Shown one piece after another: positions 46,176 to 57,931 of a DNA stretch of 64,000 nt (its first letter is position 1; each line of letters opens with the position of its first letter). The notes beneath the pieces are model-generated. The model was not told the DNA's origin, searched no databases, and saw only the letters and a list, made by a program, of their open reading frames with translations. The position numbers and the translations under genes are program-made. This stretch comes from Arcuatula senhousia. Taxonomy: Eukaryota > Mollusca > Bivalvia > Mytilida > Mytilidae. The DNA lies in assembly GCA_963971305.1 (NCBI GenBank), contig OZ020304.1, positions 21,868,103 through 21,932,102 on the forward strand. The letters are read 5' to 3'.

Positions 46176-49100
46176 GTGAGTATCGAAAAGAAAGATATTT
46201 CTTTTTGAAATTAATATCATCTTTCTTGAGAAAAACTGTATTTATCTTTATTTTCATTCCTTAAAAAATGACCATCCCTTTACCTAACACAGACATTAGT
46301 CATAGACTGTTTTGGAGACCTATACTCCAAATTGTATAATAAAGGCCGTGGCTATTTTGCCGTAACCGGCAAAATAGTCTCCCAGGCTATTTTGCCGTAA
46401 TTGTTAAAATTTATTAATTAACACAAGTATTTTATTAATTAACACAGGTATAACTTGTACATGAAGATAATTAAGAAAAAAGATCTTTTGGTAAATCAGT
46501 GCTATTATAGTTTGATAGTGTTTTATTCAAGCATTGGAATATCTTTTTAAAATAATATTTTGTTGGTTGCATTTGAAAGTTGACATTTAATTTAAAAAAA
46601 TAAAAATCTGAAAAATTATACGATCTAAATATTTTATTTCTTTTTCATCCAAGAAAATGAAAACGTATATAAAATGTCTCAATTTTCTTTAAAGAAACAA
46701 AGTTATCACTAAATTGAAATTTACTGAATCTCAATATATGGTTGGGATCTCTAATAGAGTTTTTTAATATATAAAAACAATTGTGGCTGTCAACCATTTA
46801 GCAGTTTGATAAAAAGCTTAAAAAGACGAAACTTCTCGAAATCGTAACACCGCTAGCCCTTGTACAATCTTGATTGACAAGCGCTTAATTCCTGAGGAAG
46901 TATCTAGATTTTATATATATAGAATATATATCTATAAACATAAAAAAAAATCAGTGGCGGATCCAGGGGGGGGTTCTGGGGTTCGGAACCCCCCCCCCCT
47001 TTTCCTCCGAAATTTTTAATTTTTTGGTGTAGATTTTCAGCAAAATTGGTCTGAACCCCCCCCTTTGGCCCACAGAACCCAGTATGTGGACCCCTTTCGA
47101 AAATTTCTGGATCCGCCCCTGAAATTGCAACTGACTTTTAAAAAATTATTTGATTATTCTTTAAACTGAGATTTTCTGAAATAAAATTAAGGTAAAACAA
47201 TTATATTCAATATCATTTTAAATTTATATTACCCTGTTAATGATCTAATCTAGTTTCTCTGTACCAATGTAATTGGCTGTTTGAGAATAAAGATATATAA
47301 TGAATATAGAAATAATTTGTTCCACTCGATATTTTGCTAATTAAGTGTACAACATAATAAAATCTGTTACAGCAAAATAGCCTGTGGGACTATTTTGCCG
47401 GTTACGGCAGAATAGCCTGTGAGGCTATTTTGCCGGTTACGGCAGAATAGCCACCGCCTATAATAAAACCTATTTAGGTAAATATTGAGGATAGTGTATT
47501 TATATTCTTGTCAAACTGAAACTGTCAGGACAGAGAGAGCTCTAGTTTATTTATGATCTAATTTTGTGTACACTACCCTAGACTGAAATTATCTAGAGAA
47601 TGTGGGAGACTAGGAGCTTTATGTGCTTGCCCCCACCCTTTTAACAGGTTGGGAATAACCCTAATTGGGATAAATTATCTCAATTGGGATAAATTGACTT
47701 ATCCCAATTGGGATAAAAGACAGGTTTTTTAGAAATAAAAATCTACTGGGTGAATGGTGCATAAAAATGCATATGAGAGATTATACCCAGATGTAAATGC
47801 TTCATAACAATATACATGGATTACATAAGGGATGCTGCATTTTATGCACAGATCCTAATTTTCCTCTAAAAAGTTAGTCGTTTTTAATGTGAATCAACAA
47901 CACTTTAGTATTGTTAAAAGTTCTTTTGTATGTATTTTTGTACAATAACGTATGTTCCCTCTGTAGTTGTGCAATTTCAAATATTTTTGGAGCTTGCATA
48001 AATTTAAATTATTTTTTTAAATCTCAGAAAAAAAATTCTGAAAATCAAATTATTCTTTTAAGTTGCAGTTATCTTTCTTTGACCAGGGTAAAAAATATTG
48101 AAAAAACAACCAATATTTGATGTTTTTCACTGTACATTTTTTGTGAAAATATAACAACTAGAACTGAAGATTTAATCTTTCGTTTATTTTAGTATCAAGT
48201 TTTGTCATGTAATGCAATCATTGAGTCAATAGCTTGTCCGATTTTGTATGATTGTAGCAAAATTAACTGAATGATGCTGCAATTACTAAAATGAATTGTC
48301 GCAAAAACGCAGCATCACACACACTATTGCAATTCATCTTCATATCCCTGAAATTATAAACTTTTCAATTGTTCATGATTTGTGATGCACCAAAATTCCA
48401 TTTCAACATAATGCTTGAAAAACTGGTCATTTATCCCAATTGGGATAACTTCACTTATCCCAATTGGGATAATATATCCCAATTGAGATATATTATCCCA
48501 ATTGGGGTTATTCCCAACCTGTTTAACTCACCTCTGTCACAAAGTATTACAATATGAATCTGATGTACAGATGTTATTGTATGGAATGCCCCTAGTCGAG
48601 GCCAACCCTTTAGGTCTCAAACTCTAACCATCACAAACACAGAGGTGGAGGGGGCAGAAGCCCCATATTTAAAAATGTCAAAAAGGTTTGAAAAACTGTT
48701 GCCTTATTTTGGTCATTTGACATTTGAACCAGTAAAAATCGTCTTTTTGAGCAATAGCCTATTTGATGTATGTCCTCCCGTGTGAAACTATACTTTTTAC
48801 TGTGTCCAGGCTCTGGTTTCATATATAGAACATTTCAAATATGCCATTTACGAGTTCATTGCTTTTCCAGAAAAATCCCTCAATTAGACAGAAATTATCA
48901 CGTGACTTTACCAGTTTTTGAGTCAAACTGGTTTGCTGCCCCGTAGACTTGTGCAAAAGCGTGTGAAAACAGTGATATCTTTAAAATCGGTAAATAACTG
49001 TTGAATGAAAAAATATTCTTACATACATGTATGTAGAAATATTTCCAGAATTCAATCAAGATCTCATCGTTATAAAAAAAACAAAGGAGTATTTGATTTG

Positions 49101-52100
49101 ATCTATTGCTCTTTCTTGCACTGGCAGTCGTCATGCCCTGAAAAAATTAAAATAAAAGAACTTTTACTGGGTTCACCAGCCTTTTCGTGTTATCGTGAAA
49201 ACGACGTATTGAGTATCTCTTCAAATCTTTCCTTGACTCGAGATCTAATTTCAACATATTTGATTGGTTAGATTTTGACCTGAGGAAAGATTTAAGAAAT
49301 ACTCAATTTGAGATGTTTTATAAAACCTGACCTAGAAAATCTGAATTCATATATTATGTACATATGCATGTATGTTACCAAGGGGCATGACGCACAACAC
49401 AGACACATTGATTGCAGCCCTGACTACTCAGTTACATTAAGCTAGATTGTACTGTATCAAAGAGCTACATGTAGATTTAATTTCTAGCAATGTTTACATG
49501 ACCAGTGTATTATTATGAATATTGATGAACATATAATACATGTATGTGTAGTTTATTAAAAAAATCCTTGTTTTTTGATACAGCTGATGAATTGTTGACT
49601 GATGCCAAGAAACTTACAGTAATAGAAGATTTCTTCTTCGAAGTTGATGGAAAGGTAGTTGCTTATCATATGAAGTTACACGTTTACATGATATAAACTC
49701 ACAACTGGACATCCATACATGTACATCAATATGTACGAAGTAGTTTTATATGTAGTATAAAAATATACATGTACATGATGTAGATGTTATGGTAATGAAC
49801 ATTATCATCTTAATGTTTGCAGACATAGTATAGTTGTCAAAATTTATAATGGAAAAAAAAAACATTTTGCAAATTTTAAAACCTATTGCTATTTACAAAC
49901 CATCAAAAGGTGCAGGAACTGTACATAGAAATGTTAAATATGAAAAAAATATGAAGCAATTAATCCAATCAAAGGAAAATAAAACAAGCATGCAAACAAC
50001 TATTTTTGCAAATATTAGTTAGATTGTAATGATTTGCTTTGATATTTTCTTAATAATATGTACATTTTATTACAGGGTTTATATTGTTCCTGTTATATAT
50101 TGCAATATCTAGAACACTAGACAAGTTTCCTCTATAAAGGCAGTACAATGGACCTACTACTGTCTACATGCATATCTTGTAATGCATGTTCATCCGACAT
50201 TGTTATACTAAATGTAATTTGTTTTGCAGAACATCCAAGTCAGTAATCAAATTGATGAGGCTTTGATTGGTGGGAATGCATCTGCAGAAGATGCACCTGA
50301 ATCAACAAACGATGGTGTTGAAACTAAAATAGATGTTATAGAATCCGCAAGACTTGTTTCAGTACCATATGACAAGAAATCTTACCAAAAACACATTAAA
50401 GATTATATTGCAGCGTAAGTAAAGTGCAAGTGTTTGCAATTGAGTTAAATTTTGGGTGCATAGATAACTATGTTGGAAGATATTATATATATAAGATACA
50501 ACCCGCCCAATTTAACTATGGACTTTCGACTGTAGCGTAAAGTGAAGCGTGCAAACACAACAATGAAAATTTATCATCAACAAGCCATTCGTTAACAAAA
50601 ACCACAAATTGTCACATTGGGAAACCCAATGTTTAAAGTAGTAAACATTATATTAGAAAGTAATTGAGTTGATAGGCTGATTACTAAGATACATTAAAAA
50701 ACACGTGGTTTTCCATAAAGGAGTTCCTTGGACCTGATGAATGGGTCGTGCAAGCATTAAATCTGATTGGATATTGATGAATGGTCTGACTAATGTTGCA
50801 CACAGCTACCATCTGATTGGGTTTTCCTACTGTGACGATTTGCAGTTTTTGTTATCGATTGGCTTGTTCATGACGACGTTAATTTTCATTGTTGTGTCAA
50901 TGGAAAGTCCATAGTTAAATCGGACAGGTTGTAGAAACTGACCAGATATTTTTCAGGTTTTTTTTAAATTTAAAAATTTGTGTTAATGATTTCTATTCTT
51001 TTGAACCATGTTAAAGTCCATTTGAGTTCTATAAATCAACGAAAATTCTTTTAATTTTTTTTGTTCTCAAATAAAATTATTTTTTTAAAACACAAATAAA
51101 CTTTTTATTAGTATACGAACTCTGATAACAAAAACCAAGATGTTATCTTCTAAAACAAAAAAGTTTTCCATATGATCTAATGCTAAATATTTCACCAATT
51201 TTAATAATACCTGAAATGGTGTGTTTATCTGACGGAACAGCCCACCTGAACATAATTGAAAGGACTAACAATAGGAGATAATATGATTAATTAGCTCCAC
51301 AAAGGGTTTTTAAAGGTATATGGAGCAAATGCTGTTCCTGGTCACTACTAGGTTGTACTCCCATGGATTTCTATGAATTTTTGGTCCATATTTACTATTA
51401 AGGTCTATGGAAAACATTTTTAATAATCATGCAAAAATTTTGAATTTTTTTTGCCTGAGTTCGTATGCCATTAAAAAGTCATGACATCAGGGTTGGCAAA
51501 ACCCGGGTTTTTAGAGTATTTCCCAGCCCAGTGGGAAATACTGGGAAAACCCTGGTTTTATTGGGCAATACTGGGCATTACTGGGTAATAAGTTTTTTCT
51601 TATTAAAATATCATCAAATACCTACATAACAATCAGTATTAAGATGTGTATGTACACTTTTTAGTAAAATCTTAGGGCTATTCCAGAAAAAAATATCTCC
51701 TGGGGGCAGAACGCTCATGAATTGTAGGGGTACCACCAATAGATTTTTATTAAAATGTACCCCCCCAACCTATGAATTTCATATCTTTGCCTGACCCCCT
51801 ACCAACAGATTACATTTTTTTTCATTGGTTACCTATGACCCCCCCCCACCAACAGATTTTTTTTTCTAAATTTAGAATTTTATAAAAAAATTTATTAAAA
51901 ATAGTCTGTTTTGCCGTTTCCTCTGTCACAGTAACCATATGTTTTGTATGCAGCACAAAAAAAAGGTTCAATGAACACAATGAATGGGGGATGTAGATCA
52001 AGTCTGCTGTTGTACCTTCTAAATATTTCCCTCCGTTGTGCCTCCATAAATACTATGTAAAAACCTACTCGTATATAGTAATATAACTACTAAATCTTAT

Positions 52101-55100
52101 TAATGCTTTTATTTCAGATTGCAGCATACTAAGTAAAAATTGAACTCCCATTTCAGAATCATCTGTACTTGTCCGACACTTAAACTGAGACTCAGTTTTA
52201 ATTTCTACAGGAACCCAAGACTTATGATAGATAAATTTAATGTTAAACAAAATACACTGTCCAAATACCCTTATGATTATAAATTTATAATCATATTGTC
52301 ATATATTGTTTTGTTTAATGTAATATGATGTTTTGGGGTAAAATGAAGAGAAAAACCCACTGAATTTGCTATAATTCATGTACTCATGCAAATTATTCAT
52401 GAACATTTAATGAATATAAATTCATGAACTGCAATTGGAACATCACATTTATGAATTTCCGCTTTCAGGAACACATTCATGAATTCAATGCTGGTATTCA
52501 TGAATTGTCTGTATAACTACACGTTTTTGCATGTGCTTTTTGTCTTTTAATATAGAATAATGTAGAGTAATTTTTTGTACATGTTTGCTTATTCAGTATG
52601 TGCACCAACATCTGCATGCATTTATAAATTATGCCATTACCTATATACATGTATATATATATTTATTCCTCATGCACAATGTCACACACCATTAACTCAA
52701 TACCGATGCATTGAATATATTTCTATACATTGTCTGGCCATACAAAGTTATTGGTTCTCAGGCCAAATTTCTGAAAAATTGTTGAGGTTGGGGTAATTTT
52801 TTTCCAAAACCTGAGTACCAAGTACTATTTATTATAGCCTTTGAGTATGGCACTCCTGCCTCCGAGTACCGAGTACTAAAAGGGGGGTTATACCCACATA
52901 CGATCATCTGACAAACAATGTGGACATACTTGTGTTATATATACATGATTGTGCCTATTATACGTGTTGTATCACCTAAAACTGCATTTCCTAATCATAA
53001 ATGAAACTGTGTTGTTTTTGTGTTAATAAAATGGTTTTTTTTTTGTTCTCCATATTACACCCTCATCATGGATAAATCAGTCTTCATAGTTACATGTATG
53101 TCATTGTGTTACAAATTTATAACTCCATATGTTAATGTTCTGTATACTCTGATGTTTCCTGTATATGTTTTGTATTTTACATGTTTTGTGTTTCCTTAGA
53201 AGATAATGAGATGTGCCACAGTGGAATAAGTGTATGTGACACAATTCTCATAAACCTGCAGAAATTGAAAAACCTGAACATAAGATAGCAAGCAGCTGGG
53301 GGGGGGTGGCTAGCACATACTTTCAAATGTTTCATAACCATTATTTCCATTAATGTGAAATTGCTTAAAAAACTGTCTGCTTTTACGAGACAGAATCAGC
53401 CAGGCTAAACAAAGATCGACACGAACATGCGGTTCTCTAAAAAAAAAATCAAATAAATTGGTTTAAAAGCTTTACTATGAGTTATACTGTCTGCTTTTAC
53501 AAGACAGTTTAATAACGGGAAGGACTTGCATTGATTAAATAACCTAAATAAACTCACCAATCGTTGGTTGCCCTATATGGTTTTTGGGGCCGTTTAGTGG
53601 CCCTAAAATATATAGTAGAATCATCCCTGTAAAGTTCATAAAGTATTCTTCAAATAGATACAATTGAACTTATCTGGGAAAAAACATAGGCGTTTATCTG
53701 CAGGAAGGGAGGTCACGACGCTATTACTTTATTGTGAGGGCAAAATTTCTCCCAAAATGGCCAACTTCAAATGACTCGAAAATGGTCAAAATTGAATAAT
53801 TTAAACATAAAAATGTTATGGTGTGAAAATTAAAACCTTTATCTGTCTTTTTTAAGTGTTTTATAATTGGGCAATGATTTATTTAAAAAATACAAGCGTT
53901 TGAAGTGGAGTCGTATTGTAAAAAATGGCCAACGAAAAATCGCTGTCAACAATGCTTGGTTAGTTTTAGCAGTATTGCAGCAAACATAATCATGTTCATC
54001 CATTCTTGTTGATACTCAGTTGAAATAACATCACAAGGGTTCTTACTTACCAATAAATTTCTCGCAATAGTCTGCAATCCATTTATTTTTAAAAATTCTA
54101 TGACATGCTGCCTACCCCAGGCGGACGCCATTTTGATAAATAAAAATTTCGCGCAAAACGAATTTCTTTTAATTTTTAAAAGTTTTACAGAAATCCTTTT
54201 CAAAATACTTAAGATCGATTAATTGCTGGAATATATTGTTACAGAAAAGAAATGATAAGCTTATATTCGTTCTTTGCTAAATAAATAAAAAATATATTGA
54301 AATTCGTTTCGCTATTTACTACGAATGCGATCTGCTACGAAACGAGCAATCGGAACTCCTCGGGTGGCTTGTACCGGAGAGCAGCGGAACCAGCCGAGGT
54401 TTGCCGATTGACGAAAACGAGAGAAAACTCACACATTACTTCAAAAAATCGCGAAGCAAGACGTAAAACGGAGAAAAATGACGACCAACGATAAAATCGC
54501 GAAACATAACCGCTTCCGTTACACCCCCCCCCACCAATACATTTCAATAGATAATTTCCCCCCCTACCAACAACTTTCAAAAGGCATTTAGACCCCCCAC
54601 CGAGGCCTTTTTTTTTACGGCCGCGTTCTGCCCCCGGGTGATATTTTTTTCTGGAATAGCCCTAAACAAAAAGGCTATTAAAACAGATTTAGAGAGTGAA
54701 AGATTAAAATTTAATTATAAAGATATACATGTACATGTAGTATATGTGATAAATTTTCCATGTATAGAAATGCAAAATGATCTATAAATAACCTGATATG
54801 GCCTTATGCATGTATGTCTCATTCTTATAAATACACAAGCCCTTCCTATTAACAATTAGACAAAATTATGTTTTGATTACTAATCCTTATTTAATCTCTT
54901 CATGTATATGGTTTCACAATTTTGTTTTGTTTTATAGCCTGGGGTTTCATAAATAATTAGCATAAATTAAACAACATGTATTGTCATGATTGTCAAAATT
55001 GTAATGACAGTGAAAAAATTATAGCAAAAAAGTAGTGCAAATATACAAATTATTAAGTAATGCATGAAAAGTAATGTCAAATACAAATAATTTATGAATT

Positions 55101-57931
55101 TTGTAGATGAGGAAAAATTTTGAAGCATATAATACTGTTAAATAGGATTTTTTTTCATGAATAAATTCTTATTACCCACTATGATGATTTTAAGAGTATT
55201 GCCCAGCCCGGGAAAACCCTGGTTTTCCCGGGTGGGAAAACCCGGGCGGTCAATACTTTGCCAACCCTGCATGACATACTAAAATATTTTAAATATTTTG
55301 CAAGATGTAAATTTACAAGCCATTTTTCGTTGATTTATAAAACTCAAACGGACTATAGTATTTTATTATTGTTTTGAGTATTGTGATTTATTTAATAGAT
55401 AAGGGGCATTATACACATTCAAATATTTTTTTCTCTATTAGAATTCTAAAGAAGAAAGAGTCAGAAAGTGAGGATGAAGCAGCAACATTTAAAAAGAGGG
55501 CTGGAGCAGCAGTAAAAAAAGTCCTAGAAAACTTCAAAAACTGGGAATTCTACACAGGTATGTAAAAACTAAATATTGGCATTAAAACCATCTTTTAAGT
55601 TATAATAAAAAACTTGTTTGTAACTTGTTTCTATATTTCAAAGGACCTCACCTCTTTCATCTCTGAAAACTGTAAGGAAAGTATAGAAATCATATAGCTT
55701 TTCCCCAAACTGAACAGGAACACACCTATGAACTGTGGAAAACTTGTGCTTAATCTTTCTATTATATTTATAGCAAGATATGAAAACTGATTTCTATGAT
55801 CAGTTAACTTACAACTTTATTGAAAGTGAAAACTAGTCATTGGTAGATGACAAGAACTACTAAACTTTGATAGAAAGTATGTGAATGTATACTGAGCAAC
55901 ACAAATAACACACCACTTCTTTTCTATGGGAGTTCTTAAAAACTTTTAAACATCTTATAAATTCTTTTATGCTAAATGTTAAATCAAACCAGATTCAATA
56001 AAAAGCCATGCTTTATTTTTGCAATGGGCACCAGTGCGTTCAGAGCAACCAAGTCAAAAAACAAAGTCTAAGATTGGTCAATTTGAAAATGCATGTTTCC
56101 GAAAAGTTTGACCAGTTCTTGTGAAAATAAAGCTTTCTCCCTTGAATTCTTGTTACATGTTTGCACAGACATCAAAGTTTCAGAAAAATGATGATTTTTT
56201 TCAATTTTGGGTTAAAAATCATTTTTTAGAAATTTTAAAACGAAAAACCAGAATTTCTAAAAATTTGCAGCAATTTGCAGGTATGGACCCTAATCATGCT
56301 GTAACAAAATCTCAGATCATTCAGACAAGTATTTTAAGAGTAATTAGCTATTGAACTTTAATTTCAAAGAAAATGAAAGGAAGTGGTGCACTTCTTCTGT
56401 TGTTTAGTATATTATAAATGATAAATTAGAATACTTATGAATTCTCAATTTTTAACAACTCTCTTATTGTTAATTTTATCAATATAAGTATGGCATTTTT
56501 TGGGGGGTACTAAATGCTATGTTTAAGCTATTATTGCCAGTGTGAAGCTTTCAACAGGTATTTTGTTCATATAGAGGTCAATATTTAAATGTTTCCATCT
56601 TATAACAAGTTTATATTCTTTCTATTGTACTAAGATGTGATTTTAAACTGATCGGAGAAACCAACTTCCATATACATGATGTAGGAAATCAATATGTTTT
56701 GAGCACTATAATTAAAAAAAGTTGACTTCACAGTTCTGAAATTTGATACAGATTCTTTGCAGTTTTGTTATGTGCATTTTAAAATTTCTTGCAACAAGAT
56801 CATTCAATAGAAAAACTATCTTGTTAACACTAAAAACAAAAACAGAAATATTGACAGTATGGTTCTGAAATTTTATACAGATACTGTGTTGCATGATAGT
56901 GTGGATATTATAATTTTATGCAAAACTGGTGAAATATTTTTAAGGTAAAACTTAAATTTTTTTTTTTTTTTTCATTTTTGTTTAGGGGAGAGCATGAACC
57001 CTGATGGTATGGTCATTTTAATGGATTACAGAGAAGATGGAATAACACCTTACTTTTGGTTCATCAAGGATGGACTTATTGCAGAGAAAGTTGTAAGTAC
57101 ACGGTGTAGATATTAAATTACAAATGATGGATTATAGAACTAAAAAAAAACTAAAAAACGTGCTGGCATTAAGTTCTTTAAAATTTTGGATCTAATGAAA
57201 GACACTGTCAGACACATACAAATTACATGCCATAGGTTTTAGTGAATAGACCATATCTACAAATGTATGAATTGATTTTTGAATGTCAAAGTAAGCATGA
57301 AAAATGTTGATATTACTTTACAGTGCAGAGTTACATTAGAATTTATGGGAAAAAAACAACAACACAAGACTGCAAAATTCTTTAATAAGGACGTTTTCAA
57401 ATTACTGATAATCAGGGTTCCCACGCCATCCTTGAATTCAAGGAAACATGGAAAAGTCCTTGAATTTCATTCAATTTATGTTTATTATTCATGAATGACA
57501 TTATGCATAATACAGTTACAATTGTCTTAAACATGTTTAAAATTTTGTTATACTTGCAGAAGTAAGTAATTCTACATTGTATATATTTTGCTTAAAGAAT
57601 TACTGCAGAAATAATCCAAGTGTGAACGTTTTGTGTTGTGAAGTTCCTTCAACATGTTCAAATGTTCATTGATAAGTTCATGAAAAAGTTCAATTTTTAG
57701 TGGACAATGTTCATAGTACATATTTGTATTCATGCTCAAAACAACTTTTATTAACCAGGAGACAATACAACAAAAGTTGACAGCATATCTTATGAACATA
57801 TGGAACTTTTAAAGAACTTCTAAAAAAGAACCACTTCAAAACATGAAGGAACTTCCCAACATAAATCGTTCACACGTTATTTCTGCAGTAACTATACAAT
57901 GAGATTGTCTTGTATTTTCTTTTTTCAGTGA
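46148..57931 (+). CDS. Translationally controlled tumour protein (TCTP)
   Basis: Exons 46148-46175, 49584-49654, 50230-50414, 55442-55557, 56986-57092 and the stop codon in the exon from 57929 give 169 residues, the normal TCTP length. All junctions are GT-AG with matching phase. It starts MIIYKD as TCTPs do. IGGNASAED (46-54) matches the first TCTP signature, and [17 protein letters not shown] onward (126-157) matches the second. A Lys/Glu-rich segment [10 protein letters not shown] lies at 98-107, on the helical hairpin. TCTP is an abundant cytosolic and nuclear protein with an Mss4-like fold, linked to growth, calcium binding and survival; in molluscs it is also reported as stress- and immune-responsive. 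The ending AEKV differs from the usual Cys-terminated EKC. Identification is certain; the last residue depends on the final splice. Confidence 0.97.
46344..47458. mobile_element. 1.1 kb inverted-repeat element with 9 bp duplication (TPT1 intron 1)
   Basis: Exact flanks TATAATAAA at 46335-46343 and 47459-47467. The ends start GGCCGTGGCTATTTTGCCG and GGCGGTGGCTATTCTGCCG (right end read inverted). The ends are built of reiterated GGCTATTTTGCCG units, two at the left and about four at the right. No coding capacity. The 9 bp duplication and reiterated ends resemble the 3 kb element at 39129-42100, so both are probably Mutator-like. Confidence 0.85.
46952..47121. mobile_element. MITE, GGCGGATCCAG family, copy 3 (nested)
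   Basis: CAGTGGCGGATCCAG faces CTGGATCCGCCCCTG. C-rich runs inside. AAAT lies on both sides. It is inserted into the 9-bp-duplication element described at 46344-47458, so it is the younger insertion. Confidence 0.75.
47645..48521. mobile_element. Element with reiterated TCCCAATTGGGA palindromes (TPT1 intron 1)
   Basis: The ends CAGGTTGGGAATAACCC and GGGTTATTCCCAACCTG are complementary. TTTAA lies on both sides. Each end carries several copies of the self-complementary motif TTATCCCAATTGGGATAA or variants (about three on the left, four on the right). The interior is A+T-rich and non-coding. Confidence 0.78.
49584..49654 (+). CDS. TPT1 coding exon 2
   Basis: Residues 10-33, [11 protein letters not shown] to EVDGK. 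Acceptor TTTTTTGATACAG, donor AAAG|GTAGTT. Ends in phase 0. Confidence 0.95.
50230..50414 (+). CDS. TPT1 coding exon 3
   Basis: Residues 34-94 and two bases of codon 95. Carries the first TCTP signature (IGGNASAED) and [10 protein letters not shown]. Acceptor TTTTGCAG, donor GC|GTAAGT. Confidence 0.96.
50499..50931. mobile_element. 433 bp TA-flanked MITE (TPT1 intron 3)
   Basis: The left end CAACCCGCCCAATTTAACTA and right end TAGTTAAATCGGACAGGTTG are near-perfect complements. The arms continue with TGGACTTTC/GAAAGTCCA and AACAATGAAAATT/AATTTTCATTGTT. TA flanks both sides. Confidence 0.8.
52370..52520. repeat. Cluster of ATTCATGAA-like palindromes
   Basis: At least five near-copies of TTCATGAA (itself a palindrome) lie within 150 bases. 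It sits inside the nested element and may be a binding-site array or a decayed simple repeat. Confidence 0.5.
53946..54138 (-). pseudogene. Possible coding remnant in nested transposon
   Basis: An open frame starting at an ATG near 54131 gives [20 protein letters not shown] and about 40 further residues to TAA-type stop at 53946. It has no recognised domain. It could be a first exon or a decayed transposon ORF. Its position inside a transposon and lack of a partner exon make a live gene unlikely. Confidence 0.2.
55442..55557 (+). CDS. TPT1 coding exon 4
   Basis: Completes A95 and encodes residues 96-133, the charged helical segment to NFKNWEFYT. Acceptor TCTCTATTAG, donor CAG|GTATGT. Confidence 0.96.
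56986..57092 (+). CDS. TPT1 coding exon 5
   Basis: Completes G134 and encodes residues 135-169, [18 protein letters not shown] to IAEKV. The acceptor follows a long T tract (TTTGTTTAG); the donor is GTT|GTAAGT. The codon for the last residue ends exactly at the junction. Confidence 0.96.
57417..57490 (+). mobile_element. Solo transposon end, CAGGGTTCCCACG type (TPT1 intron 5)
   Basis: CAGGGTTCCCACGCCATCC followed by CTTGAATTCAAGG and TCCTTGAATTTCATT is the left end of a transposon type with CAGGG termini. I find no matching right end nearby, so it is a solo end. Confidence 0.4.
57603..57888. mobile_element. CTGCAGAAATAAC MITE, copy 2 (TPT1 intron 5)
   Basis: A 286 bp copy of 33191-33491 in the same orientation, flanked by TA (57601-57602 and 57889-57890). 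It ends 40 bases before the terminal exon of TPT1, so it abuts the branch-point region of the last intron. Confidence 0.87.

Larger units (their letters stand above)
51673..54664. mobile_element. 3.0 kb inverted-repeat element nested in the hAT copy
   Basis: The left end TTAGGGCTATTCCAG, then GGGGGCAGAACG, mirrors the right end CGTTCTGCCCCCGGG, then CTGGAATAGCCCTAA. Subterminal C-rich ACCCCCCCACCAA-type repeats occur in both ends. The target duplication is not resolved. Inside, 53946-54203 on the minus strand and a CpG-richer patch at 54330-54510 could be remnants of coding sequence, but I recognise no protein. Confidence 0.75.
51488..55269. mobile_element. hAT-type element, 3.8 kb (TPT1 intron 3)
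   Basis: Flanked by the exact 8 bp duplication CATGACAT (51480-51487 and 55270-55277). The ends CAGGGTTGGCAAA and TTTGCCAACCCTG are complementary and fit the CAGGG type of hAT termini. Both ends are rich in AACCCGGG and GGGAAAACCC motifs. Most of the length is a second element (51673-54664); without it the hAT copy is under 1 kb and non-autonomous. Confidence 0.87.
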
